A stretch of DNA of 64,000 nucleotides. Source: Sphaerimonospora cavernae (GTDB lineage: Bacteria; Actinomycetota; Actinomycetes; Streptosporangiales; Streptosporangiaceae). Both the position numbers and the translations under genes were made by a program. The stretch covers positions 1 through 64,000 of the forward strand of contig NZ_JBHMQT010000050.1 in NCBI RefSeq assembly GCF_042435035.1, in the 5' to 3' direction. The notes beneath the pieces were generated by a model. It ran no database searches. It was not told the origin of the DNA and saw only the letters and a program-made list of their open reading frames with translations. Within the stretch, counting starts at the first letter, position 1. Every line of letters starts with the position of its first letter. Shown here in pieces: positions 56,081-64,000 of the stretch.

Positions 56081-57283
56081 CTACCAGGCCACCGGAAGGC
56101 GATGCACGCCGTAGATCGCCATCGCGGCCCGCATCGGGACCTCCTCCGGTGGTACGGCCAGGCGCAGCCCGGGGAAGCGGCGCAGCAGGGCGGGAAACGC
56201 GATGCGCATCTCCGCCCGGGCGAGCTGCTGCCCCAGGCACTGGTGGACCCCGTGGCCGAACCCGAGATGGCCGTGCGCCGACCGCGCGAGGTCGAGCACG
56301 GTGGGATCGGCGAACCGTTCGGGATCGCGGTTGACGAGGGGCAGCGAAAGCAGCACGGACTCCCCCGCGCGGATCAACCGGCCGTCGATCTCCACGTCCT
56401 CGAGGGCGGCCCGGATCAGGCCGAGGTGGACGACGCTGAGGTAGCGCATCAACTCCTCGACCGCGTTCTCGACGCTGCCGGGGTCATCGCGCATCACCGT
56501 GAGCTGCGCCGGGTCGCACAGCAGCGCGAACGTACCGAGCCCCAGCATGTTGGCGGTCGTCTCGTGCCCGGCGATGAGCAGCAGCAGCCCCATGCCGGCG
56601 ATCTCCCGGTCGGTCAGCTCACCGGCGGAGATCAGCCCGCTGAGCAGGTCGTCTCCCTGCTCTGTCGACTTACGCAGCACGAGTTCGTGCAGATAGGCGA
56701 ACAGGTCGTCCAGGGCGGCCTGCGCGTCGTCGAGCGGTGTCTCCAGGTTCAGCAGCGCGGCGGAGTCACGCTGGAACCGTTCGCGGTCGCCGTACGGCAC
56801 GCCGAGCAGTTCGCAGATCACCAGGGAGGGGATGGGCAGCGCGAAGGTCGGCACCAGGTCCACCGGAGGGCCGTGGCGTTCCATCGCGTCGAGGTGGTCG
56901 GCGACGATCTCCGCGATCCTGGGCTCCAGGAGCTTCATCCGGCGCACGGTGAACTGGCCGGTGAGCAGCTTCCGGTACCGGGTGTGCTCGGGGGGATCCA
57001 TCCGGATGAAGAAGCCCGGCGGCATCCGCTCCAGGTCTTCGCGTCTGATCGGGCGATTCGGGAACGGCGAATGAAGCAACTCGGGGCGGTTGGAGAAGCG
57101 GGGGTCGGCGAGGATGGCGCGAGCGGCGGCGTACCCGGTGACCACCCACCCCTCATGGCCGTCCGCGTAGGTCATCCGGCGGACGGTCGCCTCCTCCCGC
57201 CATCGTCCCAGCTCGTCCGGCGGGTCGAGGGGGCGCTCACGCGTGATGGGAAGGGTCTCCCGGCGAGGAATGGCCTCTGTCAT
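56081..57283 (-). CDS. Cytochrome P450 (CYP105/107-like)
   Basis: A 400-residue soluble P450; AGGAG precedes ATG 57283. I-helix LLLLIAGHETTANMLGL, K-helix E-x-x-R in VEELMRYLSVVH, haem loop LGFGHGVHQCLGQQLARAE with the axial Cys, and DPPEHTRYRKLLTGQFTVRR typical of bacterial class I enzymes. The substrate is unknown; no biosynthetic genes are next to it apart from the ferredoxin. An upstream palindrome suggests dedicated repression. Confidence 0.92.
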   Translation of the reverse strand: MTEAIPRRETLPITRERPLDPPDELGRWREEATVRRMTYADGHEGWVVTGYAAARAILADPRFSNRPELLHSPFPNRPIRREDLERMPPGFFIRMDPPEHTRYRKLLTGQFTVRRMKLLEPRIAEIVADHLDAMERHGPPVDLVPTFALPIPSLVICELLGVPYGDRERFQRDSAALLNLETPLDDAQAALDDLFAYLHELVLRKSTEQGDDLLSGLISAGELTDREIAGMGLLLLIAGHETTANMLGLGTFALLCDPAQLTVMRDDPGSVENAVEELMRYLSVVHLGLIRAALEDVEIDGRLIRAGESVLLSLPLVNRDPERFADPTVLDLARSAHGHLGFGHGVHQCLGQQLARAEMRIAFPALLRRFPGLRLAVPPEEVPMRAAMAIYGVHRLPVAW

Positions 57284-57360
57284 GACACGCTCCTGTAAAG
57301 GTGGAAACGGTCGGCTGTCGAGGTCCTGCCCCTCCAGGTAACAATATCAACGAGGAAATC

Positions 57361-57382
57361 GCAATGAATAAAAATTCATTGC
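57361..57382. promoter_or_regulatory. Perfect palindrome upstream of the P450 gene
   Basis: GCAATGAAT-AAAA-ATTCATTGC: two 9-base arms with a 4-base spacer in an AT-rich island, 78 bases before the P450 ATG. It has the size and symmetry of a TetR- or MarR-type operator. No regulator gene is adjacent. Confidence 0.6.
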
Positions 57383-57413
57383 ATATGTCATGAAATTCCG
57401 GGAAGGCTTGCGG

Positions 57414-58526
57414 TCAGAGCCAGCCGTTGCGGCGGAAGGCACGGTGGAGGAGCGTGCAGACGAAGAGCATGATGCCGAGCACGACCGGGTAGCCCCAAAC
57501 CGTCTTGACCTCCGGCATGTAGTCGAAGTTCATGCCGTAAAGGCCTGCGATCATGGTGGGGACCGAGATGATCGCCACCCAGGCGGAGATCTTCCGCATA
57601 TCCTCGTTGGCGAGCGCGTTGGAGCGCGCCAGGGCGGCCTGCAGGATCGAGTCGGACAGCTCGTTGGTCGCCTGGACCTGCTCGCACACCCGGGACAGGT
57701 GATCGCCGACGTCGCGGAAGTACTCCCGCATCTCCGAGGGGATCATGCGGCGCTGCGGCAGCGCGTTGAACGGCGTCTGCAGGGGGCCGACGGCCCGCTT
57801 GAGCTCCAGCATCTCCCGCTTGAACTGGTAGATGCGGTTGATGTCGCGGGAGCTCACCTGCGTGAAGACGGCCGACTCGACCTCTTCGAGCTCGGTCTGC
57901 ATCTGGTCGGCGACCTGCAGGTACTTGTCGACCACATGGTCGGCGATCGCGTGCAGCACACCGGCCGGCCCGCGCACCAGCATCTTCGGCTCGGCCTCCA
58001 TCCGCTCCCGGACGTCGCTGAGCGGGCAGTGCCGGCCGTGCCGTACGGTCACCACGAAGTCGGGCCCGACGAACACCATGATCTCGCCGGTGCCGATGAT
58101 CTCACCGGTGGCGGCGGTCTCCTCGTGGTCGATGAATGCGACGGTCTTGAGAACGACGAACAGCGAGTCGCCGTACCGCTCGACTTTGGGCCGCTGATGG
58201 GCCTTGATGGCGTCCTCGACGGCGAGGGGGTGCAGGCCGAAGACGTCGGCGAGCCACTCGACCTCGGGGGCGTCCGGCTCATGCAGGCCGACCCACACGT
58301 AGGCGTCGGGGACGGGGCTGTCGTGGTTGTGCTCGCGGACCAGCCTGACCGCCTCGGGGATGTCCCGGGCGGGGACCTTCTCGCCGCCGACGTAGGCGCC
58401 GAACTCCACCACCGAGTTGTCCGGCGGGCCGCTCGGCCCGGCGGCGGCCGTCACCGACCCGTTGAGGCGTGGAGGCGCCATCCGGCCGTGCCTGTTGATG
58501 CGGGTGAACAGAATCGAGGAGCGCAT
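57414..58526 (-). CDS. corA: CorA-family magnesium/cobalt channel
   Basis: A 370-residue protein with AAGGGA before ATG 58526. Cytoplasmic alpha/beta domain (FGLHPLAVEDAIKAHQRPKV, FVGPDFVVTVRHG), a long stalk helix, then two membrane helices near the C-terminus with the selectivity motif in GLYGMNFDYMPE (Y-G-M-N). The end FRRNGWL is basic, as usual for CorA. Imports Mg2+ as a homopentamer. Confidence 0.92.
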   Translation of the reverse strand: MRSSILFTRINRHGRMAPPRLNGSVTAAAGPSGPPDNSVVEFGAYVGGEKVPARDIPEAVRLVREHNHDSPVPDAYVWVGLHEPDAPEVEWLADVFGLHPLAVEDAIKAHQRPKVERYGDSLFVVLKTVAFIDHEETAATGEIIGTGEIMVFVGPDFVVTVRHGRHCPLSDVRERMEAEPKMLVRGPAGVLHAIADHVVDKYLQVADQMQTELEEVESAVFTQVSSRDINRIYQFKREMLELKRAVGPLQTPFNALPQRRMIPSEMREYFRDVGDHLSRVCEQVQATNELSDSILQAALARSNALANEDMRKISAWVAIISVPTMIAGLYGMNFDYMPEVKTVWGYPVVLGIMLFVCTLLHRAFRRNGWL

Positions 58527-58885
58527 GGCGGTCCCTTCCCGCCCGAGCCGGCACGCTCTACGCGCGACGTGATGTCACCCCTCAATACAGGCGTGAGCTA
58601 CCTCTCGGGCTTCGGTTTCGGAGTGGTCGGGAATGCGCACGTCGTACGTGCGCCAGCACGTACTGACAGGATCACCAGGATTCATCCCGGACCACCTCCA
58701 ATCGCCACGAGGCAGCACTTAGCCCGCCTAACCTACCACAGGTCGGCACCTTTCTCAGGCTACCCTCAGGAAGCATGGCCGATCATGCGTTTCTTGCCAA
58801 AAGCGGCCGCCACTTCCTGGCTACCCCTGTGGCATCCCGTCCGGCGGCGCGAAATCGCGGGGGGCCGGTGCGAGACAATGGGCGG
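58527..58885. other. Divergent intergenic region corA/purD
   Basis: No gene is seen in 359 bases; the purD frame is open to 58775, but its extension has no family features. It contains the palindrome at 58635-58653 and is the promoter zone of both genes. Confidence 0.5.
58635..58653. promoter_or_regulatory. Palindrome GCGCACGT-CGT-ACGTGCGC
   Basis: Two 8-base arms with a 3-base spacer between corA and purD. It may be an operator. A half-like GCACGTACT follows 2 bases later. Confidence 0.45.
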
Positions 58886-60142
58886 GTGCGCGTACTTGTC
58901 ATTGGAAGCGGAGGGCGCGAGCACGCCCTCTGCCGTGCCCTGAGGCTCGATCCCGCCGTCACCGAAGTCCACTGTGCGCCCGGCAACCCGGGCATGGCCG
59001 AGATCGCCGAGCAGCACCAGGTGGTCGCGACCGACGGTGCCGCGGTGGCGGAGCTGGCCGGCCGGCTGAACGTCGACCTCGTCGTCATCGGACCCGAGGC
59101 GCCGCTCGTCGCCGGAGTCGCCGACGCGGTCAGGTCCGCCGGCATCCCGTGCTTCGGCCCCGCACGGGAGGCCGCGGCGATCGAGGGGTCCAAGGCGTTC
59201 GCCAAGGACGTCATGCTGGCCGCCGGAGTGCCGACCGCCCGGGCCTTCACCTGCGTGACCGATGAGGAGGCCGCCACCGCACTCGACGAGTTCGGCCCGC
59301 CGTACGTGGTCAAGGACGATGGCCTGGCGGCAGGCAAGGGCGTGGTCGTGACCGACGACCGCGACGAGGCCCTCGCGCACGCCAGGGCATGTGGACGGGT
59401 CGTCATCGAGGAGTACCTGGACGGCCCCGAGGTGTCGCTGTTCGCGCTGTGCGACGGCGCGACCGCCGTGCCGCTGCAGCCCGCGCAGGACTTCAAACGC
59501 GCCCACGACGGGGACAAGGGACCGAACACCGGAGGAATGGGCGCCTACACGCCGCTGCCGTGGGCTCCCGACGGCCTCACCGACCAGGTCATGGCGGAGA
59601 TCGTGCTGCCGACCGTCGCCGAGTTGGCCGGCCGTGGCATGCCGTACACGGGCGTGCTGTACGCGGGCCTGGCGCTCACCGAGGCGGGTCCGCGCGTCAT
59701 CGAGTTCAACGCCCGCTTCGGTGACCCGGAGACGCAGGTCGTGCTCGACCGGCTGGAGACGCCGCTCGGCGGCCTGCTGCTCGCCTGCGCGACCGGTGAC
59801 CTGGCCGCGCACGAGCCGCTGCGCTGGCGCGGCGGCGCGGCGGTCACCGTCGTGCTGGCCGCGGAGAACTACCCGGCCGACCCCGTCAAGGGCGACGAGA
59901 TCACCGGTCTCCCGCCTGGTGGCGGGCCGGCCGGCGGTGCGGGGACGTACGTCCTGCACGCGGGCACCTCGCGTGACGAGAGCGGGCGGCTGGTGTCCAA
60001 CGGCGGCCGGGTGCTCAACGTGATCGGCACCGGGACCGACGTGGCCGAGGCCAGGGCGCACGCCTACAAGGCGCTCGAACAGATCTCCATGCGGGGCTCC
60101 CACCACCGCTCCGACATCGCGCTGCACGCGTCCGGCGTCTGA
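58886..60142 (+). CDS. purD: Phosphoribosylamine-glycine ligase
   Basis: A 418-residue protein from GTG 58886 (RVLVIGSGGREHALCRAL, the usual start). ATP-grasp motifs: VVKDDGLAAGKGVVVTDDRD, GPNTGGMGAYTPLPW, EFNARFGDPETQVVL. It joins glycine to phosphoribosylamine in purine synthesis. Longer starts to 58775 lack homology-like sequence. Followed by a strong terminator. Confidence 0.94.
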   Translation: MRVLVIGSGGREHALCRALRLDPAVTEVHCAPGNPGMAEIAEQHQVVATDGAAVAELAGRLNVDLVVIGPEAPLVAGVADAVRSAGIPCFGPAREAAAIEGSKAFAKDVMLAAGVPTARAFTCVTDEEAATALDEFGPPYVVKDDGLAAGKGVVVTDDRDEALAHARACGRVVIEEYLDGPEVSLFALCDGATAVPLQPAQDFKRAHDGDKGPNTGGMGAYTPLPWAPDGLTDQVMAEIVLPTVAELAGRGMPYTGVLYAGLALTEAGPRVIEFNARFGDPETQVVLDRLETPLGGLLLACATGDLAAHEPLRWRGGAAVTVVLAAENYPADPVKGDEITGLPPGGGPAGGAGTYVLHAGTSRDESGRLVSNGGRVLNVIGTGTDVAEARAHAYKALEQISMRGSHHRSDIALHASGV

Positions 60143-60228
60143 ACGGGACCTGAAAACCGGACCTGAAAACGAGGCCTGGCAACGGGACCTGAACCGGATC
60201 TGAACGGCACCTGTGAGCAGGCTTGTTT

Positions 60229-60251
60229 CAGTGCCCCCGTCCGGGGCACTG
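60229..60251 (+). terminator. Terminator after purD
   Basis: CAGTGCCCC and GGGGCACTG form a 9-bp perfect stem with a 5-base loop. Just before it (60,143-60,212) are five degenerate CGGxxCTGAA-like direct repeats with no coding sense. Confidence 0.7.
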
Positions 60252-60396
60252 CGCAAGCCGTCCGGACCGGTACGGCGCACGCCCCCAGGCAACCCGTGCG
60301 AGTTCGGCTGAAACATCCGGATCAGGGGCTACGCTGTGGCGAAGCCGCCGCCTCATGCGGATCCCCTATCCCTCCCCCAACATAGGAGTCTCGTCC

Positions 60397-61692
60397 ATGG
60401 TTCGTTACCGCGTCCGTGGTGGCAATGCGCTGCGTGGTACCGCCTTCATCCAGGGTGCGAAGAACGCCGTACTGCCGATGATCGGGGCCGCGCTGATGGC
60501 GGCCGAGGGCCGTACCGTGCTGCGCAACGTGCCGGTGATCGAAGACGTGCGCCGGGCGGTCGAACTCGCCCAGGCCGTGGGCGCCAAGGTGGAGTTCCAC
60601 GAGACGGAGCGCACGCTCGTCATCGACGCCTCCCGGCTCACCAGCCCGGTCCTCCCCGCCGCCATCGCACGGCGGTTCCGCGGGTCCGTGCTGTTCGTGC
60701 CGGCCCTCCTCCACCGGCTCGGCGAGGCGGTCATCGAGGGTATCGGCGGCTGCAACCTCGGCAGCCGGAACCTGGACTTCCACTACCTCGGCTACAAGCG
60801 CCTCGGCGCGGTCGTCGACGAGGGGGAGAGCGTCATCCACATCAAGGCGGCCGGGCTCGTGGGCCACCCGCTCTACCTCGACACCCCCTCCCACACCGGC
60901 ACCGAGAACCTGATCATGGCGGCCTCGCTCGCCAGGGGCACCACCGTCATCGAGAACGCGGCGCTCGAGCCCGAGGTCCTCGACGTCATCGCCATGCTCA
61001 CCCGGATGGGCGCGCGGATCCACGGGGGCGGCACCGGCTTCATCACGGTCGAGGGAGTCAACGAGCTCACCGCGGTCGAGCACACGGTCATGCCCGACCG
61101 GCTCGACGCCGGCGTGTTCGCGATGGCGGCGGCGATCACCGGCGGCGAGGTGAACCTGGTCGGCGCCTCTCTCGAGCACCTGGGCGTGGTCCGCTGGAAG
61201 CTGGAGCAGATGGGCGTCGAGTTCGAGACCCACGGCGCCGTGCTGCACGTCCGCCGGGAGCGGACACTCCGCCCGATCAACGTGATCACCGACACCTACC
61301 CGGGCTTCGCGACCGACCTGCAGTCGCCGTTGATGACGGTCGCATGCCTGGCCGACGGGTCCAGCTACATCCACGAGCGCATCTTCGACGGGCGGTTCGC
61401 GCTGGCGGGCGAGTTGAACAAGATGGGCGCGAACATCGAGGTCGACGACAGCCGCGCGGTCGTCCACGGTCCCACTCCGCTGCACGGCGCCGAGGTGACC
61501 GCGCACGACCTGCGTTCCGGCATCGCGCTCGTGCTCGCGGGACTGGCCGCCGAGGGCGAGACCTCCATCGGGTCCGGCTATCTCATCGACCGCGGCCACG
61601 CCGCGCTCGCGCAGCGCATGCAGGCGCTCGGCGCCGATGTAGAACGGCTGGCAGATGTGGAACATGAAATTTCCCCTTTGAGCGGGGCATGA
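60397..61692 (+). CDS. murA: MurA-type UDP-N-acetylglucosamine 1-carboxyvinyltransferase homologue
   Basis: A 431-residue protein from ATG 60397 with AGGAG upstream. EPT fold: FIQGAKNAVLPMIGAALMA, SVLFVPALLHRLGEAVIEG, Cys in GIGGCNLGSRNLDFHYLG (the position of the catalytic, fosfomycin-target Cys), DAGVFAMAAAITGGE, PGFATDLQSPLM, RFALAGELNKMGA. Several motifs differ from the standard actinomycete MurA (KNAV for KNAA; GSRNLDFHYLGYKRLGA for GARPVDLHLxGLxxLGA), so it may be a second MurA or an enolpyruvyl transferase with another nucleotide-sugar substrate. Confidence 0.8.
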   Translation: MVRYRVRGGNALRGTAFIQGAKNAVLPMIGAALMAAEGRTVLRNVPVIEDVRRAVELAQAVGAKVEFHETERTLVIDASRLTSPVLPAAIARRFRGSVLFVPALLHRLGEAVIEGIGGCNLGSRNLDFHYLGYKRLGAVVDEGESVIHIKAAGLVGHPLYLDTPSHTGTENLIMAASLARGTTVIENAALEPEVLDVIAMLTRMGARIHGGGTGFITVEGVNELTAVEHTVMPDRLDAGVFAMAAAITGGEVNLVGASLEHLGVVRWKLEQMGVEFETHGAVLHVRRERTLRPINVITDTYPGFATDLQSPLMTVACLADGSSYIHERIFDGRFALAGELNKMGANIEVDDSRAVVHGPTPLHGAEVTAHDLRSGIALVLAGLAAEGETSIGSGYLIDRGHAALAQRMQALGADVERLADVEHEISPLSGA

Positions 61693-61715
61693 GCCTAGAA
61701 TCCCATTTTTCCGTC

Positions 61716-61743
61716 TTGACCAGCGGAAACATTGCATTGTAGA
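61716..61743 (+). promoter_or_regulatory. Possible sigma-70-like promoter
   Basis: TTGACC, 16 bases, TGTAGA, about 107 bases before the regulator start at 61850, in the gap after the MurA-type gene. The match is modest. Confidence 0.3.
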
Positions 61744-61849
61744 GACCGGGTCAGCGACACCCGAATGGTATTCCGGTAAATCCGGGCGTGACATTTCGGC
61801 CCTAACCAGCGATCGTTCCAATGGAAGCCATGACGACGAGGCACCTGGG

Positions 61850-63196
61850 ATGGGACGAACATTGGTCGAGCGCACGGAAGACAATCCGCGCGGGACACGC
61901 CTGAGCACGGTGGCGCCGGAGCTCACAATCGGTGTGGTGGGGTCGCATGATCTGGTCGAGAGGGTGATGCTGATGGGGCATTCAGCCGCCCCAGTGCCCT
62001 GTCGCCTGATCGCGGCCGCCTACCGCGACGAGCAGGAGGCGGCGGACAAGGTGACGCGACTGGGCCCCGGAGTGGACGCCTGCCTTTTCGCGAGCCCGGT
62101 GCCCTTCGAACTCGCCCGGCGGGCCGGCGTGCTGACAATGCCCGCCACCCACGTGCAACTCGGCGGAGCGGCACTGGTCGCGGCGATCGCACGGGCGGCG
62201 TTGGACGACCGGATCGATCCCCGGCGGGTGAGCATCGACGTGGTGGGCCGATCGGAGATCGACGAAGCCTACGTCGATCTCAACCTGCCGTCGAGCGAGG
62301 TGCACAGCCGCGAGGACGCGGGCCCGATCGGCACGATCACGGCCTTCCATGAGCGGCTGATGCGCCAGGGGACGACGACCGGTGCGCTGACAAGCGTTCA
62401 GGGGGTGGCCGACCGGCTGGCCGCGGCAGGGGTGCCGGCCGTGCCGATCCGCCCGACCGCCGCGGCGGTCCGTACGGCCCTGCACACGGCCGCGCTGCTC
62501 GGCGCACGGTACCGGCTGGAGGAGTCCCAGCTCACCGTGGTGCTGGTGGAAGTGCCGACGCTGCGCGAGCCGGTACGGAGGACCTCACCGCGCTACTGGC
62601 GGGACGAACTGCGACTGTCGCTGCACCGCCTGCTCGTCCAGGAGGCCAACCGGATCAACGCCAGTGTGTGGCCCATCGACGATCACGGCTATCTGGTGGT
62701 GGGCACCAAGGGCTCGATCGCGGCGGCCACCGACGGCTTCCGCGTGATGCCGTTCGCAGCGAGGATCCGCGACGAACTGGGGTTGGCCGTCGAGGTGGGC
62801 ATCGGCATGGGCCGGACCGCCCATGAGGCGGAGACCCACGCCCGGGGCGCGCTCGCCCGCACCCAGGGCGGCAAGCAGACGCAGGGTTTCGCCGTCGACC
62901 GCGAGGGCCGGGCGCTGGTGCCGCCGCCGCGCACGCCTCCGCACCCGGCCGCGCCGTTCAAGCCGAAGGGGATCGAGGTGCTCACGCGCCTGGCCGCCAA
63001 GCTGGAGGGCGGCGACACCGTCGTGGACGCCGAGAGTGCCGGGAAGATGCTCAGCGTCACGCCGCGTACGGCCCGGCGGCTGCTGCGCACGCTGGTTGAC
63101 GAGGGGCTAGCGTGGCCGCTTCCGCCGAACCGCACGCCCCAGCCCGGCCGCCCGCGTCAGCTCTACCGGCTCATCGTGGAGAAGCTGAACCGCTGA
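61850..63196 (+). CDS. Predicted regulator with periplasmic-binding-like, cyclase-like and winged-helix parts
   Basis: A 448-residue soluble protein. N-terminal segment (LTIGVVGSHDLVERVMLMGH) is like substrate-binding/two-lobed sensor folds. The middle part (HGYLVVGTKGSIAAATDGF, LGLAVEVGIGMGRTAHEAET, HARGALARTQGGKQTQGF) resembles GTP cyclohydrolase III/nucleotidyl-cyclase-like folds. The C-terminal segment (LTRLAAKLEGGDTVVDAESA, LSVTPRTARRLLRTLVDEG) is a winged HTH. No family name is certain. ATG 61850 is taken as start, but a start nearer LSTVAPELTIG is possible. Confidence 0.6.
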   Translation: MGRTLVERTEDNPRGTRLSTVAPELTIGVVGSHDLVERVMLMGHSAAPVPCRLIAAAYRDEQEAADKVTRLGPGVDACLFASPVPFELARRAGVLTMPATHVQLGGAALVAAIARAALDDRIDPRRVSIDVVGRSEIDEAYVDLNLPSSEVHSREDAGPIGTITAFHERLMRQGTTTGALTSVQGVADRLAAAGVPAVPIRPTAAAVRTALHTAALLGARYRLEESQLTVVLVEVPTLREPVRRTSPRYWRDELRLSLHRLLVQEANRINASVWPIDDHGYLVVGTKGSIAAATDGFRVMPFAARIRDELGLAVEVGIGMGRTAHEAETHARGALARTQGGKQTQGFAVDREGRALVPPPRTPPHPAAPFKPKGIEVLTRLAAKLEGGDTVVDAESAGKMLSVTPRTARRLLRTLVDEGLAWPLPPNRTPQPGRPRQLYRLIVEKLNR

Positions 63197-63226
63197 ATGT
63201 CTCCCCGAGGTCTATTGTCATGACTC

Positions 63227-64000
63227 ATGGGACAGGACGGTCGTGACATACGGGTGTGGCTGGCGCTCGCCGCCGTGTACGTGGTGTGGGGCTCGACGTA
63301 CCTCGGCATCAGGATCGCCATCGAGACCATGCCCCCGCTCACGAGCGGCGGGCTCCGCTTCGTCGCGGCCGCGCTGATCCTCGGCACGGTCCTGCTCATC
63401 AGGGCCGTGCCGTACCGGATGACGTGGAAGCAGTTCGGAGGCGCCGCGCTGGTCGGCGTCCTCCTCCTGACCGGGGGCAACGGCATGGTCGCCGTGGCCG
63501 AACAGCACATCTCCAGCGGCCTGGCCGCGCTGCTCATCGCCGCCACCCCGCTGTGGCTGATCGTGCTCAGGACGGTCTTCCGCGACCGGCCGCACGTGCT
63601 GACCCTGGCCGGAGTGCTGGTGGGCTTCGCCGGCGTCGCCTTCCTCTCGCTCAGCTCGGCCGGCGGCGGCCCGGCGGGCAGCGGTGCGGGGATCGTCGTG
63701 GTCGTGCTGGCGTCGCTGTCGTGGTCGGTCGGCTCGTTCCTGTCCCAGCGGATCGCGATGCCCGCCAACCCCTTCGTGGCCAGCACCATCGAGATGGCGG
63801 TGGGCGGTGTCACGCTGCTGGCGCTCGGCGCGGCCCAGGGCGAGCGGCTGCACCTCGCCGAGGTGAGCTGGCAGTCGTGGGCGGCCCTGGCCTACCTGGT
63901 GCTGGCGGGCTCTCTCATCGGGTTCACGTCCTACATCTGGCTGCTCGGACACGCGCCGATCTCCCTGGCCTCCACCTACGCGTACGTGAACCCGGTGGTG
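63227..64000 (+). CDS. EamA/DMT-family transporter, cut by window end
   Basis: The first 258 residues of a ten-helix drug/metabolite transporter from ATG 63227: WLALAAVYVVWGSTYLGIRI, PPLTSGGLRFVAAALILG, ISSGLAALLIAATPLWLIVL, VLVGFAGVAFLSLSSAG and LVLAGSLIGFTSYIWLLGHA. The first EamA domain is complete and the second is still open at 64000. Substrate unknown; relatives export amino acids or metabolites. Confidence 0.88.
   Translation, partial: MGQDGRDIRVWLALAAVYVVWGSTYLGIRIAIETMPPLTSGGLRFVAAALILGTVLLIRAVPYRMTWKQFGGAALVGVLLLTGGNGMVAVAEQHISSGLAALLIAATPLWLIVLRTVFRDRPHVLTLAGVLVGFAGVAFLSLSSAGGGPAGSGAGIVVVVLASLSWSVGSFLSQRIAMPANPFVASTIEMAVGGVTLLALGAAQGERLHLAEVSWQSWAALAYLVLAGSLIGFTSYIWLLGHAPISLASTYAYVNPVV

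Noticed and set aside
63218..63952. Minus-strand frames at the window end
   Set aside because: Opposite strand of the EamA transporter; Arg/His/Gln-rich composition and no domain.

Overview
This is a high-GC actinomycete chromosome segment. GTG starts, purine-rich ribosome sites, DUF5999 and DUF3151 proteins, a SpoIIE-type phosphatase, DesK/NarL-type two-component pairs and an ATPase-LuxR regulator all fit a filamentous actinomycete. A Streptosporangiaceae-like genus (Nonomuraea, Streptosporangium or Microbispora type) is my inference and was not tested. I saw no rRNA, tRNA or CRISPR array.

Region 1 (1 to about 12.3 kb) is an unstable accessory zone. It starts with a broken IS200/IS605 element and a lytic transglycosylase gene. 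A minus-strand toxin/immunity locus follows: a 5'-truncated Rhs-HINT protein with a C-terminal deaminase-like toxin, then a run of small immunity-like genes (two paralogous helical-repeat proteins, a DUF416-like protein, a zinc-ribbon protein and a cut-off SUKH-3 gene). An Lrp regulator divergent from a PLP decarboxylase comes next, then a helicase gene with a large internal deletion. A deleted copy of the transglycosylase gene lies beside the helicase, and a fragment of the helicase gene lies inside the immunity locus, so the zone has been duplicated and pruned.

Region 2 (12.3 to 34.2 kb) is one co-directional minus-strand RiPP cluster and is the most interesting part. It holds four precursor peptides with nitrile-hydratase-like (NHLP) leaders, an E1-like/YcaO cyclodehydratase fusion, a SagB-type azoline oxidase, a LanM-like protein whose cyclase zinc ligands are missing, and an NHLP export set (HlyD-like protein, C39-peptidase ABC exporter, second ABC protein). 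It also holds two complete two-component pairs, a kinase-like membrane protein whose phosphoacceptor His is Glu, and an ATPase-LuxR regulator. Two precursor genes share a bipartite upstream element, and their 3' sides carry strong hairpins. Enzyme content suggests a peptide with both azol(in)es and dehydroamino acids.

Region 3 (34.5 to 49.5 kb) is regulatory and envelope-related: an MMPL transporter, an MBL-fold hydrolase, an RlmA-type rRNA methyltransferase, a SpoIIE phosphatase, a poly-HAMP hybrid histidine kinase with a partner receiver protein, a NYN-domain protein, and an ECF sigma factor fused to its own anti-sigma-like zinc finger, a membrane segment and an outside domain.

Region 4 (49.6 to 64 kb) is mostly core: pyrE, DedA, class II fructose-bisphosphate aldolase, DUF3151, purA, glycerophosphodiesterase, a ferredoxin/P450 pair, CorA, purD, a MurA-type enzyme, a regulator and an EamA transporter cut by the window end. 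Two copies of a 191-bp repeat sit in 3'-to-3' intergenic gaps at 45.1 and 55.7 kb.
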